Of a DNA stretch of 64,000 bases, positions 1 through 10,864 are shown one piece after another. The notes under the pieces are model-generated. The model was not told where the DNA came from. It made no database searches and saw nothing but the letters and a program-made list of their open reading frames with translations. A program made the position numbers and the translations under genes. Origin of the DNA: Patella vulgata (lineage: Eukaryota; Mollusca; Gastropoda; Patellidae); NCBI RefSeq assembly GCF_932274485.2, contig NC_065882.2, forward strand, positions 38,224,593 to 38,288,592, in the 5' to 3' direction. How positions within the stretch are numbered: position 1 is the stretch's first letter; every line of letters starts with the position of its first letter.

Positions 1-99
1 GTGGATTTAGTTGTAGCAAAACCACACCTCCGATATCTAAAATAACCCATAGACTCTACAAAAATAAGAATCATAATCTAAATTTGGCACCTAAGGAAA

Positions 100-1450
100 G
101 TTCAGCATACATAATTATCTAAATAGGCTGGTCGTTTAGTCACTCGTCCCAGACTAGTACGTTTGGTTTGGAAACCTAATCTAAAGAGCTCGTTGTAGTC
201 GGATTGATTATCATTGTTATCACAATAATGTAATGGTTCTTGAGCAGGTACTTGAGGTTCATCGTCACTGGATAGATCACTTTCCGCCGTTACAATCGGA
301 TCATTCTCCGCACGTTTCCTGAATTCGCGTAATCGATCAATGTGGACTTCTTGACGGCGATCCGATTGCTCATCTATTATTTCGTACGTAATATCGGAAT
401 ATTTCTTAAGCACACGAAACAGGCCTCTCCAATATTTTTGTAGTTTATTAGGAATGTTTGGCTTTTTCACTGGCGAATATAACCATACTAATGTTCCAGT
501 AATCAAAGGTTCGCGTCCATGTTTTGGGTCATAATAGTTTTTCTGTCGTCGAAGTTGTCCTTCGAGGTATTTCCTGGTTATACGATGGGCTTCTTCCATT
601 GTTCTTCTAATAAAATTACTCCAGTGTTGAGTTTCGCAGTATGATTCTCCTGGAGGTACTCCAAATTGTAGGTCAACGGGCGTGTTGACATCCCGTCCAA
701 ACATGAGAAGTTTGGTATTTCATTCGTCGCTTGGTGTGTCGTGGATCTGTATGCAAACATAACATAAGTTAAGACAACGTCCCAATCGTCGCCCCTTTCC
801 TGAACATAGGATGAAAGCATGGACTTTAGAGTCATATTAGCTCTTTCGACTTGTCCATAAGATTGTGTACGATACGGTGTTGTCCTTGTTTTTTCGATTA
901 CCGATAGCGAACACAACACTTGAAATACGGTGCTCTCAATTGACGCCCTTGATCAGAATGCAACTGTCGTGGTAATCCGAATCGTAGTAAGAAGTTTTCG
1001 AGTAATACCCTCGCAACCGTTATGGCCTCCATATTTCTCAAAGCGTAGGCCTCTGTGTACTTTGTATAATAGTCTGTTACAAGTATGTACGCATTACCGC
1101 GTTCTGTAGCTGGTTCTATCCTCCCTACTATGTCGACCGCTATTCTTTCCACTGGCGCACCTGCTGCATAAGATTCTAATCCGGCTTTTCTTTTTCGCAT
1201 TTTAATAGGGCAACACACAAGGCACGTAGCAACAAATTCCATAACATCTCGTTTTAAGCCTGGCCAGAAATATTTCTGCTTAATTCTTTCGGTAGTTTTT
1301 GTTACACCTAGATGCGCACTAGATGGAATATCATGGGAAAGTCTTATTATTTCGTTTCTTTCTGAAGTGGGTACAACAATTCTTTTCCGTGCAGGTAAGC
1401 CGAGTTTCTGTTCCTCTATATAAAGGACATCATTTTGAATAACCAATTGG
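100..1450 (-). pseudogene. gypsy A integrase region
   Basis: This part of fossil A carries the integrase. The N-terminal zinc-binding HHCC-type segment (IRLSHDIPSSAHLGVTKT, then CLVCC) is followed by a DDE core with an AVDIVG motif, the HSDQGRQL motif, and then a C-terminal SH3-like segment with the gypsy-type ending. The order integrase after RNase H is typical of Ty3/gypsy and excludes Ty1/copia. It is broken and is listed as a fossil part only. Confidence 0.8.
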
Positions 1451-2740
1451 TAGAAATTTGCTCCATAGTTTCTTTACAAATGGACTCTCCATGGAGACAA
1501 CTGGTTTACCACTTAGCGATATCCAGTCGATAATTAATGAGATATCGTGATCTTTCTTCTGTTTGATACTAAAGCCAGTTATATCGATCCCAATTAAATG
1601 TAAACATGAATTTTCGGATGATTTAGGACACTTCAAGCAGGGATTTCTTGAAAGAGCGTCGGCATTATTGTGGACTCTTCCAGGCCGAAATACTTTTTTA
1701 AAGTCATACATAGCCACCGTCTCCTACCACCGAGCTAGTTGTTCATCAGGGTTTTTAAAGTTGAGCAGCCATTTCAGAGCCTCATGGTCGGTTCTGATTG
1801 TAAATTGACGCCCGTATAAATACGGCTTAAAATGTTTAACGAAATGGACCACCACTAACAACTCTCTACGGGTAACACAATCATTTCTTACTGTTTTAGA
1901 TAGTGAGCGAGAAGCATAAGCTATAACCTTTTCATGTGAATCGACAACTTGCGATAAGACGGCCCCAATGCCATTCCCACTTGCATCTGTGTCTAGCACG
2001 AATGGGAGCTCTGGATTAGGAAACGTAAGTATAGGAGCTGTAATAAGCCTACTCTTAAGGGTGTCAAATGCTTCCTGGCATTCTTTGGTCCATTTGAAGT
2101 CCCTCCCTTTCTCCGTAAGTCGGTCTAGTGGACTAGCAATTCGAGCGTAACTCTCAATAAATCTTCTATAATATCCACATAGTCCGAGAAAACTCCGCAC
2201 CTCACTAACAGAGCTGGGCTCGGGACAATCACGAATGCTTCTTATTTTACCAGGATCAGTAGATATCCCATCTGAAGATATCACATGACCCAATAAATCT
2301 ACTTTCCTTTGGAACAAACAACATTTTGACGGTTTAAATTTTAAACCAGAATCAGATATTCTGTTAAATACCATATCTAAATTTTTTATATGTTGATGGA
2401 AATCCTTAGAGAAGACAATTATGTTATCAAGATGGACTAGGCAAACTCCCCACTGTTAAACGTTCGAATGTGCTTGGGGCATCACTCGGAACTGAAATAA
2501 TCCATACATTGTGGTAAATGCAGTCTTTGGTTTATCTTCGTCCTTAACTTCAACCTGCCAGTAGCCCGAGAGAAGATCAAGGGTGGAAAACCATTTAACT
2601 CCACCCAGGCAATCTAGAGTTTGGTCTATTCTCGGGAGCGGGTGTGCGTCTTTCTCTGTAAGATCATTAATAGGTCGGTAGTCGACGCAAAATATTAATG
2701 ACCCGTCCTTTTTCTTTACTAAAACTATGGGACTCGCCGG
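1450..2740 (-). pseudogene. gypsy A reverse transcriptase / RNase H region
   Basis: The translated minus strand shows an RT segment including the KPSKC-F---LGH-IS motif and LGLCGYYRRFI, the signature of the gypsy RT thumb, followed by RNase H (VLDTDASGNGIGAVLSQ, then IRTDHEALKWLL). These motifs are diagnostic for Ty3/gypsy pol. The RT fingers end abruptly at about 2740, where the CCGGAAAAC-type repeat begins. Inactive fossil. Confidence 0.85.
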
Positions 2741-2971
2741 GCCATACTATATACCGGAAAACACCGGAAAACAACCGGAAAACACCATTTTATACTGAAT
2801 ACCGGAAAACACCGGAAAAAAACTAAATACCGGAAAACATCCTAAATACCGGAAAACACCCTAAATAGGTAACCCGGAGCCTGGTCCTCTGTGTGCGGTT
2901 TTGGACCAAGTGAGCGCCGATGAAGGAAGGTCAAGGTCATTACGATGTTCGTTTTACAAATAGCCCCCCCC

Positions 2972-3009
<38 letters not shown>

Positions 3010-3794
3010 AAAAAAAAATTCCGATTTTTTTTCTCCAAAATTTTGTTGATGCCTTTTATGTTTTGAATGTTTTAAAAGACGCAATCAATCTACCTCCATC
3101 ATTGACCATATTTTATTTTGTATTTTAATTTTAGTTTTCAGTAGATTTCAGTGTTTCAGTATTTCAGTAGATTAAACACAGCCCTCTGAGGGCCCCGTTA
3201 TATACCGGTTGCGCCGGTCTCCTGATTCTTACTAGTAACGCTGGCATCAGGGTTGTAAGAATTAGTGGAAGACACGATCAGGCCAACTCCTCCCTAGGTA
3301 ACAAAAAATTGCATCATAAAACAGCAAAGATCATCAAAAGCGAGTTAATAAATCTCTGAATGGTTCGAGTTGAAGTTCCAGGTTTAACCGCTATGTGTCC
3401 TAATCACCTAACGAAATGGATGCCACGCAATTCTCGGACAGGCTGTAATCTGAAAAGTGTCTATCCTTTCCAAGAGCTATCCATCTCGTTGGAAGGGCTA
3501 AGAATCTACTTGTTTCTGAGCTTACTTTCATTCCAGGACCAAATATAATCACTTGAACCATAATAATATTCAACATATTCATCATATTCCGCGGGCCGCA
3601 CACAGGATTTTTTTTCTGGATTACTTTTCGAGCTTTTTTCCCCAACTCGTTGACCAGTTTTCCTTGAGAAAACCCCAACTTTCGCTCAATTGTCCATGAG
3701 AAAACTACATATTCTATCTTACTGCATTGACGGGAAGTGGTAAGCTGGACGTCTGTGAAAAGGGTTGATCGATAAATTTTCAAGGAAGCAATTG
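2739..3794 (-). mobile_element. 1.06 kb non-autonomous repeat inserted in gypsy A
   Basis: This block interrupts the gypsy body and matches, in inverted orientation, the block at 50002-51062 over its whole length. One end reads CAATTGCTTCCTTGAAAATT (here reversed, at 3794) and the other is a CCGGAAAACACC-rich tract beginning ATACTATATACCGG. Between them are a (CA)n tract, a poly-A tract, and an ACTGAAA-rich stretch. No transposase or RT frame is visible, so it is non-autonomous. The CCGGAAAAC end is shared with the repeats at 6369-6750, 8397-8655 and 48943-49500. The superfamily is unknown; a clear target-site duplication was not found. Confidence 0.75.
2964..3018. repeat. C-run, (CA)n microsatellite and A-run
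   Basis: A run of C is followed by about fifteen CA dinucleotides and then about thirteen A. This simple sequence lies inside the 1.06 kb insert; the other copy has a G/T-rich tract at the same place (about 50776-50815), so the position is a length-variable site of the family. Confidence 0.95.
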
Positions 3795-3799
3795 GCTCT

Positions 3800-4370
3800 A
3801 TTATTCCTGGCGTGTCAAGCCATATTTTTTTTTATCCGCCCGAAGAAAAGCTGGTACGATTTTCTCGTGTCGTGCAGGTAAACTCGTTGTTTCAGCTAAA
3901 CTTACTCGACAAATGCCAATGTTGCCTTCTAAGTGAGCGTCATATTTCTTGTCCGCGACTGTTAAAACTTTTCCCATTACATCGATTGTACAGTTATTGT
4001 TTTGGAGGAAGTCCAGACCGATGATGCACTGTGACCCTATTTCTGCTACCACGGCCTCGTGTTCATATATGGAGCCATCTATATTAAACATGAATATACC
4101 CTTTTCGTGTGTCTTTAAACATTGTCCATTTGCTGCTCTTAACGTCTGCTTTATGGGATGCAAAACAGGTCTATTACCTTTCGAAATCAACATGTAAAGT
4201 TCATGTGATACTATTGTTAGAGTCGCGCCCGTATCCAACAGACAATGACTCGCCACATCATATATTTTTGCTTTAATGTGAAGCCCCGCCTCACTCAAAT
4301 ACATTAGACGGGAGTCTCGTATTGCGTTTCCCTCTGATGACTCGGAAATTATTTCCAGGTGTGCCACAGT
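3800..4370 (-). pseudogene. gypsy A aspartic protease region
   Basis: The minus strand shows a retropepsin-like segment: CLLDTGATLTIVS contains the catalytic DTGA triad, and IIGLDFLQNN matches the conserved ILG-D motif near the end of such proteases. It follows the gag zinc knuckle directly, as in other Ty3/gypsy elements. Fossil part, inactive. Confidence 0.85.
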
Positions 4371-5625
4371 TTCTTGCTATGTGACCGTTTCCTTCTCCAC
4401 ACCGATAACACACATAGTCTTCATCTGCTCGACTGTTTTGTTCAAACTTCCCTGGTGTAAATACTCTTTCTGTATTACCTCCGCCACTCTGTCGTTGGCG
4501 CTGGTTATTCCATGTATTACTTCCGTTCCAAGCGGGACAACTTTGATTACTCCATTGTCTGTTTTCAGCTTTCAATGCCACTTCCATATCTTTTATTAAA
4601 TGTTTCATGTCTTCCATATCTCTTTGTAGCTTGGTTAATTTACCTTCTCCTTCGACAACTCTCGAGAAACCATGATCATAATTATGTTTGTTAGCAGACA
4701 TGAATGCTTCAAATTCAACGGCTATTTGAATTGCTTGTTCCAAACTTACTGGCCTAGACTGCTGGACTCTCCAAACCAGTTCTCTGTCCGATTGGAGAGC
4801 GTCGTAAAAGGCGTCTCGAGATAAAGTATCCTGTAGTTCTAGCGTAGCCGTCGGATATGAAAGACTGAGCTTCCGACGTATCGCCTGTCCTAATTCCGGC
4901 AGACTTTCTCTTGGTTTACGACCCCTGGCTCGCAACTCTGCGCAATATAGATGGGTTTGATTAGCTGGTAAAAATCTTTTTATTAGGACACTCATAAGTA
5001 AATCATAATTCCTTCGCTCTTCTGGTCTTAGCGACGGCAAACTGATTACACATTGTCGGTTTAAACTCCAGCTAGACGAAGGACTTTATCCATCGGGTTC
5101 CATTGGTTCAACTCCGCACAGGTCTCAAAATGTATCTGGTAATCTAACAAAGAAGTGGTTCCATCAAAGGTCTGGGGCTTTATCATTGTTCGCCCTGGCA
5201 TAGGATTTGGCCCATTTCTTCGAGGTGCACTTCCAACTCCCCCTTCAGCTCCCAATGGAGGGGTCTCCAGTTTTTCCTGATTGCTGTTGTCATCGTCATA
5301 GGTAGTCGTACAACGCTTACGTATAGCACCAGAAGCTCGATTGTAAAATGAATCTCTATTAAATATATCTGGTCTCCGTAGACCTCTTCCAAAACTTCGA
5401 TAACTCGCTAACGGAGTTTCCATTTTTTGTTCTTTGTCGTCTGCTGTACCTTGACTCTGCTCATTTCCAGGAGAACTCGCCATGTCGGACATTAAATCGC
5501 TCTTCTCCGACAGTAATTTCTGTAACTTATTTCTGTTCGTAATAAATACTTCTCCGTCATCAGTGTCCTGTAGTTCCATCTGTACAAAGTCGCATTTATC
5601 CCACCTCTGCCACCAAAAAGACATA
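4290..5625 (-). pseudogene. gypsy A gag region with CCHC knuckle
   Basis: A gag-like segment on the minus strand: a basic, glutamine- and asparagine-rich N-terminal part, a capsid-like middle with an LRARGRKPRESLPELGQAI stretch typical of gypsy gag, and a CCHC-type zinc knuckle (CYRCGEGNGHIARNC) near the end. Spacing CX2CX5HX4C is slightly longer than the usual CX2CX4HX4C. It lies upstream of the protease. Broken and inactive. Confidence 0.8.
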
Positions 5626-6090
5626 CACTGTGTAGTGAACAGACGGACAGGGGCCTAGCTATAGCCCCTAAATGGTAGAGTAGCTCGCTTTTCAGCGGAG
5701 GGTCAGGTAGCCAGCCAAAAGGTGGCGAAGAACAACGACTTCTACTTTTTCTTTTCTTTATTATAAATCCTCTCTTTACAGTGCACGGCTCCCCCTTGAG
5801 CTCTAACTCTCTCTCTCTCTCTCTCTCTCTCTCGAACCGCCGCGCCAATCCCACGAGTTCGTCTACTGGCAAGGTCTTACCGCCACTGACGCATCATGAC
5901 TTCTGTTCATTTCCGTGTGTGTGAAATAGCTTTATTTAACGTCCGCTTCCACCGAAGTGATATCGCAGACAATGTTAATTTCCCGACCAAACGTACTTCA
6001 ATAACCACGCCTACTACCTGTCAGTCATATGCACGCGGTCAACGGTGCCTTGTCTGTTATTATTTCCAAAGCATGTTATAAATGACAAGT
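5625..6090 (-). other. probable leader / 5' LTR zone of gypsy A
   Basis: No coding content is seen. A (CT)n tract (about 5807-5834) and GC-richer sequence lie just upstream of the gag region, where a leader and 5' LTR are expected. No second LTR copy is in the window, so the boundary cannot be fixed. Confidence 0.35.
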
Positions 6091-6368
6091 CAAATAAATA
6101 GTACATATTAGATAATAATTATGAAATGGAATAATAATTAACTTAGATACATACGAAATTTAAATATTACAATAGAATAATCTATAAATCTTACTACGAG
6201 CAGTGAAACTGGCTTCCATTATATTCGACATGATGTAAGGTAACTAGTTCAAAAAGTGGACATGGATCATAACGGTTCATAATAATTTTAATGAACATTT
6301 TTCAAATCAACCAACATGGTTATGGAAACGTCAAATGCATTCTTTACAAAATATTGAACATTATAAGG
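6091..6368. other. AT-rich spacer, nothing recognised
   Basis: AT-rich non-coding sequence with no long frame, no repeat shared elsewhere in the window and no recognisable motif. Confidence 0.6.
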
Positions 6369-6750
6369 CAATACTATATACCGGAAAACACCGGAAAACC
6401 ACCGGGAAACAACCGGAAAACACCATTTTATACTGAATACCGGAAACACCGGAAAAACACTAAATACCGGAAACACACTAAATACCGGAAAATACCCTAA
6501 ATAGGTAAGCCGGAGACTGGCACCCTAAATAGGTAACCGGGAGCCTGGTCCTCTATGTGCCTGGGTTAGGGTTAGGGTTAGGGTTAGTTTCCGGTTTATA
6601 GTATAGCCCTTCTCCGGGTTACCTCTTTAGGGTGGTTTCCGCTATTTAGTGTGTTTTCCGGTATTTAGTGTTTTTCTGGCGTTTTCCGGTATTCAGTATA
6701 ACATGGTGTTTTACGGTAGTTTTCCGGTGTTTTCCGCTTGTTTTCCGGTG
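6369..6750. repeat. palindromic CCGGAAAAC-rich repeat, copy flanking the PLE (left)
   Basis: The left arm (about 6371-6560) consists of short units such as ACCGGAAAACACC and CACTAAATACCGG; the right arm (about 6600-6750) is its reverse complement. The centre carries four GGGTTA units (6563-6587). The end reads GGCAATACTATATACCGG, as in the other copies. It abuts the Penelope-like element without a spacer, and a second same-orientation copy lies on the far side of that element. Confidence 0.85.
6563..6587 (+). repeat. interstitial telomere-type (GGGTTA)4 tract
   Basis: Four tandem GGGTTA units plus one G. The sister repeat at 8474-8486 has two units at the same position, so the tract is part of the repeat family and varies in copy number. 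TTAGGG is the usual metazoan, including molluscan, telomere unit. Confidence 0.95.
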
Positions 6751-8396
6751 TCTGATCGGTGACCGTTAATTCTTTCCCTAAGTGCATTTTGAGTCTCCCC
6801 TACGTATTGCTTGTCACATTGTCTGCATAAAATTAGATAACTTATATTTGAACTACTGCATGAAAGTTGGTCTAATATTGGGAATTGTGTGCCAGATGTT
6901 TTGTTATGGAAATGGTCGGATATGTTTAAGATTTTGCATGTTTGACATCTTGGATGGCCACAAGTTTTCGTTGTAACTGCTGATTGCATATTATTTGTTT
7001 CTTTGGCGGCAAGTTCAGCTAGAGTGTTGTTTTTAATACGACGTAGATAGCGTTTGGAGTATCCCCTTTCTCTTAGTTTGCCAAATACCAGCGTACATGC
7101 TGACTCAAAGTCGGTCTTCTGAGTACATATCCTATGAAAACGGAGAATCTGTGATTTTATGATGCCAGAGAAGGTATGTTTGGGGTGAAAGCTGCTCTTG
7201 AACAATAATTGATGTGTATCGGTTTCTTTGAAAAATACTTTATTTTCCAGTTTGCCGGTGTTTTTGGTGTTGCTACTTTTAAAGATGGTGGTGTCAAGAA
7301 AATCTATGCTGTTATGACTTACATTTGCGGTTAATTTGACAGATGGATGATGATTGTTCAGAATGTTGAAAAACGTCCAAAATTCGTCTAGTGTTTACGT
7401 CCAGACTATGAAAACGTCATCTAGAACGCGCCCCTAGAAATCCGGCTTTAATGGGCAGAGCGGCAGAACTTCCCTTTCCCACTCCGCCATGAAGAGGTTT
7501 GCATAACTCGGGGCAAATCGTTTTCCCATCGCAGTTCCAGAAGACTGGAGGTATACTTGGTCGTTGAAAGCAAAGTCATTCCTCCTCAGACAAATGTCGA
7601 GTAGTTTGAGGATTTCTTCGTCCGGCCTGGATGCTTGCGGGTTCCTAAGAAATGCTTTCCTAACTGCTTCAATACCCGTGTTATTATAGATGTTCGTGTA
7701 CATGCTCTGTACGTCGATGGATATTAAAATGGTGTGTTCGGGGACTCTTAACTGTTTGATTTTGTGAATGAAATCGTTAGTGTCTTTAAGGTAGGATGGG
7801 TGTTGGCATGCTAGGGGTAATAAGAAATGGTCTATATATTGTGATATGTTGTATGATTCGCTGCCACAGTATATTATTGGGCGCCCCTTGGATAATTTAT
7901 TAGATATAAACCATTCTGTTTCTGGATTTTTATGTATTTTTGGTAGTGTATAGAGATGTCTTTGTCGGCAGTCAGATTTAGCAGATAGATAATCATATTG
8001 TTTTGCTGTTATGTATTCCTTGTCTTGCACTTCATGTAAGATGTTGTTTATTAAAGTTGCGGTGTCCTCAAAGATGGGTTGGTCTAATTTAGTGTAATGT
8101 ATAGGATTACTTAATTGTTTTTCTGCCTCTGAGATATAGTCTGCGCGATTCATCATGATACAACACGAGCCTTTGTCGCTTTTCTTAATTATTATGTTTT
8201 TGTCTTTTTTGAGGGCGTTTAATGCTGTTTTAGTTGCTCGGTTGAGATTTGGTATTTGTGATTGTGGCTGAAGGGATGATATTTCTGTGTTCATTTCGTC
8301 GAAAGTTTTTAGGATGGCGCTGGTGATAATGACTTTTTAGGTGGTTTCAATGTGGATTTTTCTGTGAATAATTTTTTACCTCTGCCGGGTTTGTTC
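6751..8396 (-). mobile_element. Penelope-like retroelement (RT plus partial GIY-YIG)
   Basis: The minus strand encodes a Penelope-type reverse transcriptase followed by the start of a GIY-YIG endonuclease. Visible RT motifs are KKSDKGSCCIMM, LPKIHKNPE, GRPII, SIDVQSMYTNI and GTAMGKRFAPSYANLFM (residues roughly 35-275 of the frame at 8294-7434), then LDDVFIVW with the two catalytic Asp at 7401-7424; the residue before LDD is Val where the family usually has Tyr. A linker with DFLDT, TDTHQ and a Cys/His cluster (CGHPRCQTC) leads to the GIY-YIG start (YVGET, then LRERINGH) at 6747-6845. The endonuclease is cut off by the flanking repeat before its catalytic Glu, and the N terminus is also missing. 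About two breaks interrupt an otherwise single long frame, so it is recently dead rather than ancient. PLEs have no capsid or LTR proper but often carry direct-repeat 'pseudo-LTRs', which the flanks here resemble. Confidence 0.9.
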
Positions 8397-8655
8397 CTGA
8401 AAATACCCTAAATAGGTAACCAGGAGACTAGCACCCTAAATAGATAACCGGGAGCCTGGTCCTCTGTGTGCCTGGGTTAGGGTTAGTTTCCGGTTCATAG
8501 TATAGCCCTTCTCCGGGTTACCTAGTATTTAGGGTGGTTTCCGGTATTTAGTGTGTTTTCCGATATTTAGTGTTTTTCCGGTGTTTTCCGGTATTCAGTA
8601 TAACATGGTATTTTCCGGTAGTTTTCCGGGTGTTTTCCGGGTGTATAGCCCTTTC
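8397..8655. repeat. palindromic CCGGAAAAC-rich repeat, copy flanking the PLE (right)
   Basis: Same orientation and same internal order as 6369-6750, but beginning inside the left arm (at ACCCTAAATAGG). It has two GGGTTA units at 8474-8486 and ends with a TATAGCCC motif. With the left copy it brackets the Penelope-like element as direct repeats. Confidence 0.85.
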
Positions 8656-8808
8656 AGGCTTAATAAGACTGATCAGGAGAAACTGTCAATTTTTATTAGG
8701 GGACTGACCCCCAAACTGTAATCCAGCATTGTAATCAAACATTCCAAGATGCCGTACAGCTGGCCCGAGTAGTAAATCGGTCGCTGTTAGTTACGAGTGA
8801 TGGGGTAA

Positions 8809-9228
8809 GTGGCTCAGTTCTCACCGCTCTCAACAGTCTTCAAGAACAAGTTGCCGGTTAGTAATTCTGTTACGTCAGCCCGTGTCGAAGATATTGGCGG
8901 TCCTCAGGTTAAATGTCAACTATGTAATAAATATGGACACATTGCTCGCCAGTGTTATCAATTTAAAAACCAAGGCAGTAGTAGTTATGGAAATCGTAAT
9001 AATTGTCAACAGTTTCAACGAAGTGAACAGAATCACGTACAGTGTGTGTGTGTGTGTGGGGGGGGGGGGGCAGCGAATCGTGTACAACATGTAAACCAGG
9101 ATCAAGTACCACGCGCGTCACTGAATCGAGTCCCACGTGTACGGCCTAGTCACGATCGAGAACCAATTGTCTGTTACAGGTGTGGTGGGCCTAATAACTT
9201 TGCTAGAAATTGTTTTCTCCGGAACTAA
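8809..9228 (+). pseudogene. gypsy B nucleocapsid part of gag
   Basis: Two CCHC zinc knuckles are seen: CQLCNKYGHIARQC with CX2CX4HX4C spacing, and CYRCGGPNNFARNC with an altered spacing and no His at the usual place. Between them lies a glycine run produced by a (GT)n/G-run at 9041-9070, a simple-sequence expansion. The part before it is capsid remnant. Fossil part. Confidence 0.8.
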
Positions 9229-9968
9229 AACTGACGAATTCCAATAAAGTTTCTCCGTTTGTTGTAAGAGTGTCTAAAGGAGAAGAATTAAAATTAGACA
9301 CATTGAACTGTGAACTTTTAGGTAATTATATTCGTGTGAAAATAAATAATTGTGGGACACTTACTTTATTAGACAGTGGTGCTGATTTTTGTGTCTTGTT
9401 ACCGCTTAAAGAGAAGACATTTATTACAACTGCGAATAAGGAACGCACTTTAATCTTAGGTCAAGTCCATCTTCAGCTACAAATAGGAGAAAGATGTTTA
9501 TCAGTTCGATTTTTTGTTATAAAGAATTTGCACCCTAAAATAATATTAGGACTTGATTTTTTTAATGCGCACAATGTTAAAATAGACTTTAGTAATAAAT
9601 TGGTCTCTATTGATCCTAGAAGACAATTAGCTAGCACTGAGGAAATTATTGTACCTCCCAAGTCACAAGTCACCACTCTTGTGCTAATTAAGTGTCCAGA
9701 CTCGGAGTGTTTACCGCACGGTGTGCTTGGATTAGTGACAGGTTCTAACACTTTAGTATCTACAGGACTTTTACCGGGGAAATCACTTTGTAGGTTATCC
9801 CAGAAGTCTGTTTATCAAGGAATTTGTAATTTCAATGATGAGACCGTTTCGGTTCCTAAAGGAACAGTCATTGGTAAATTTGTATGTATTTCAAAGAAAG
9901 ACATTTGCGTTGATATTTCCAAAAACATACCACAATTTAACAGTGATTTAAAGGTAGCTTCCCAATAA
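9210..9968 (+). pseudogene. gypsy B aspartic protease region
   Basis: A retropepsin-like segment with LLDSGADFCVL, carrying the DSGA form of the catalytic triad, and IILGLDFFNAHNV, the conserved ILG-D motif. It is followed by a long tail with PPKSQ and a KGTVIG motif typical of the protease-RT linker of gypsy elements. Overlaps the end of the gag part. Fossil. Confidence 0.85.
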
Positions 9969-10079
9969 TTTTGTACTGATGTGAATAAAAAGTGTGACAG
10001 TGTTTCAACTAATGTTTCTCGTGAATTGTCGTTAGATCAGTCAAGTACAAACTTTGATTTTTGTTGGGGATGATAATCG

Positions 10080-10510
10080 CTTGGGAGATTGTGACATCTT
10101 ACAACATGAGATTCGGATTAATCCACATCAGAAACCTCTGCGTCAACGCGACTATTAATTGGGTTTGAAACAGGAGATTGCTATGGAAAACGCCATTCAA
10201 GATTTATTAAACCACGGGGTTATTGAAGAATCGACGACTCCATTTGCTGCCCCATGTTTACTCATTTCGAAGAAAATCTCGCAGTCATACCGTTTCGTCG
10301 CTGATTTTCGTCGCTTAAATGAATGTACAACGTTACATTGCACACTCTTTACCAACCACCGAGGACACTCTTGAGACTGTTGGAGCCGATAGTCCTTCTT
10401 TCTTTACAACATTAGATTTCAATCCATCCTGATTCTAAGACATATACAACTTTCCACTGTCACATTGGGCTATATCAATATCGTCGCTTACCTATGGGTC
10501 TTAAGAAATC
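10080..10510 (+). pseudogene. gypsy B RT fingers
   Basis: An RT N-terminal part: a VIEES-T-PFAAP-LLISKK segment, FVADFRRLNE, then TLDF and a stretch ending LPMGLKK, matching the early RT blocks of Ty3/gypsy. It stops where sequence of opposite orientation begins. Fossil part. Confidence 0.75.
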
Positions 10511-10864
10511 ACCGGGTTTCTCTGCAATTTTCACTGGATCTGTAGGAATGCCACTGGAACTAACAACATGGCCTAAATAATGTATCTTAGTGTGTCCCAA
10601 AAAACATTTCCCAGTATGTAAACGAAGATTGGCGGATCTTAGTCGGTTAAATACTTCTCGTATGTGCCGAATGTGAGATGGAAAATCTCGAATAAACACA
10701 ATGCAGTCACTTACGCATATTTTCCAGGATATACCCCGCATAACAGCTTCCATAACTCGTTGGAAGGTGGCTGGTGAGTTCTTAAGACCCATACGTAAAC
10801 TGTTAAAACCGATATTTCTGGAATCGGATTGACCTAAGCTGATCGAATAGCTTCGTCAAATTTA

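Larger units (their letters stand above)
1..6090 (-). mobile_element. Ty3/gypsy LTR retrotransposon fossil A (split by an insertion)
   Basis: The minus strand encodes, in the order expected for a Ty3/gypsy element, gag with a CCHC knuckle, an aspartic protease, reverse transcriptase, RNase H and integrase. The body lies in two blocks, about 1-2738 and 3795-6090, separated by an unrelated repeat. The 3' LTR would lie beyond the left edge of the window and the 5' LTR is not resolved; sequence from about 5625 to 6090 is its likely leader or LTR. The coding region is broken in several places and part of it between protease and RT is not seen, so this is an old, inactive copy. Family assignment rests on the domain order and on motifs of each domain; the clade within Ty3/gypsy was not determined. 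Confidence 0.85.
8656..10510 (+). mobile_element. Ty3/gypsy LTR retrotransposon fossil B (plus-strand part)
   Basis: Plus-strand fragments in gypsy order: the end of gag with two CCHC knuckles (8930-9228 region), an aspartic protease (about 9210-9968), and the fingers of the RT (about 10080-10510). No LTR is present on either side; the left side starts at the palindromic repeat and the right side meets a piece in the opposite orientation. It is a partial and broken fossil, older than the 32941-41409 element judging by its lack of LTRs and its rearrangement. Confidence 0.8.

Noticed and set aside
2842-3084. Open frame on the minus strand across the CA/C/A runs, giving a Val-Cys-rich stretch
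   Set aside because: Most of it is simple sequence and the CCGGAAAAC repeat; the same kind of frame appears in every copy of the repeat.
6563-6587. True chromosome-end telomere
   Set aside because: Only four units, inside a repeat that occurs elsewhere with two units; interstitial by structure.
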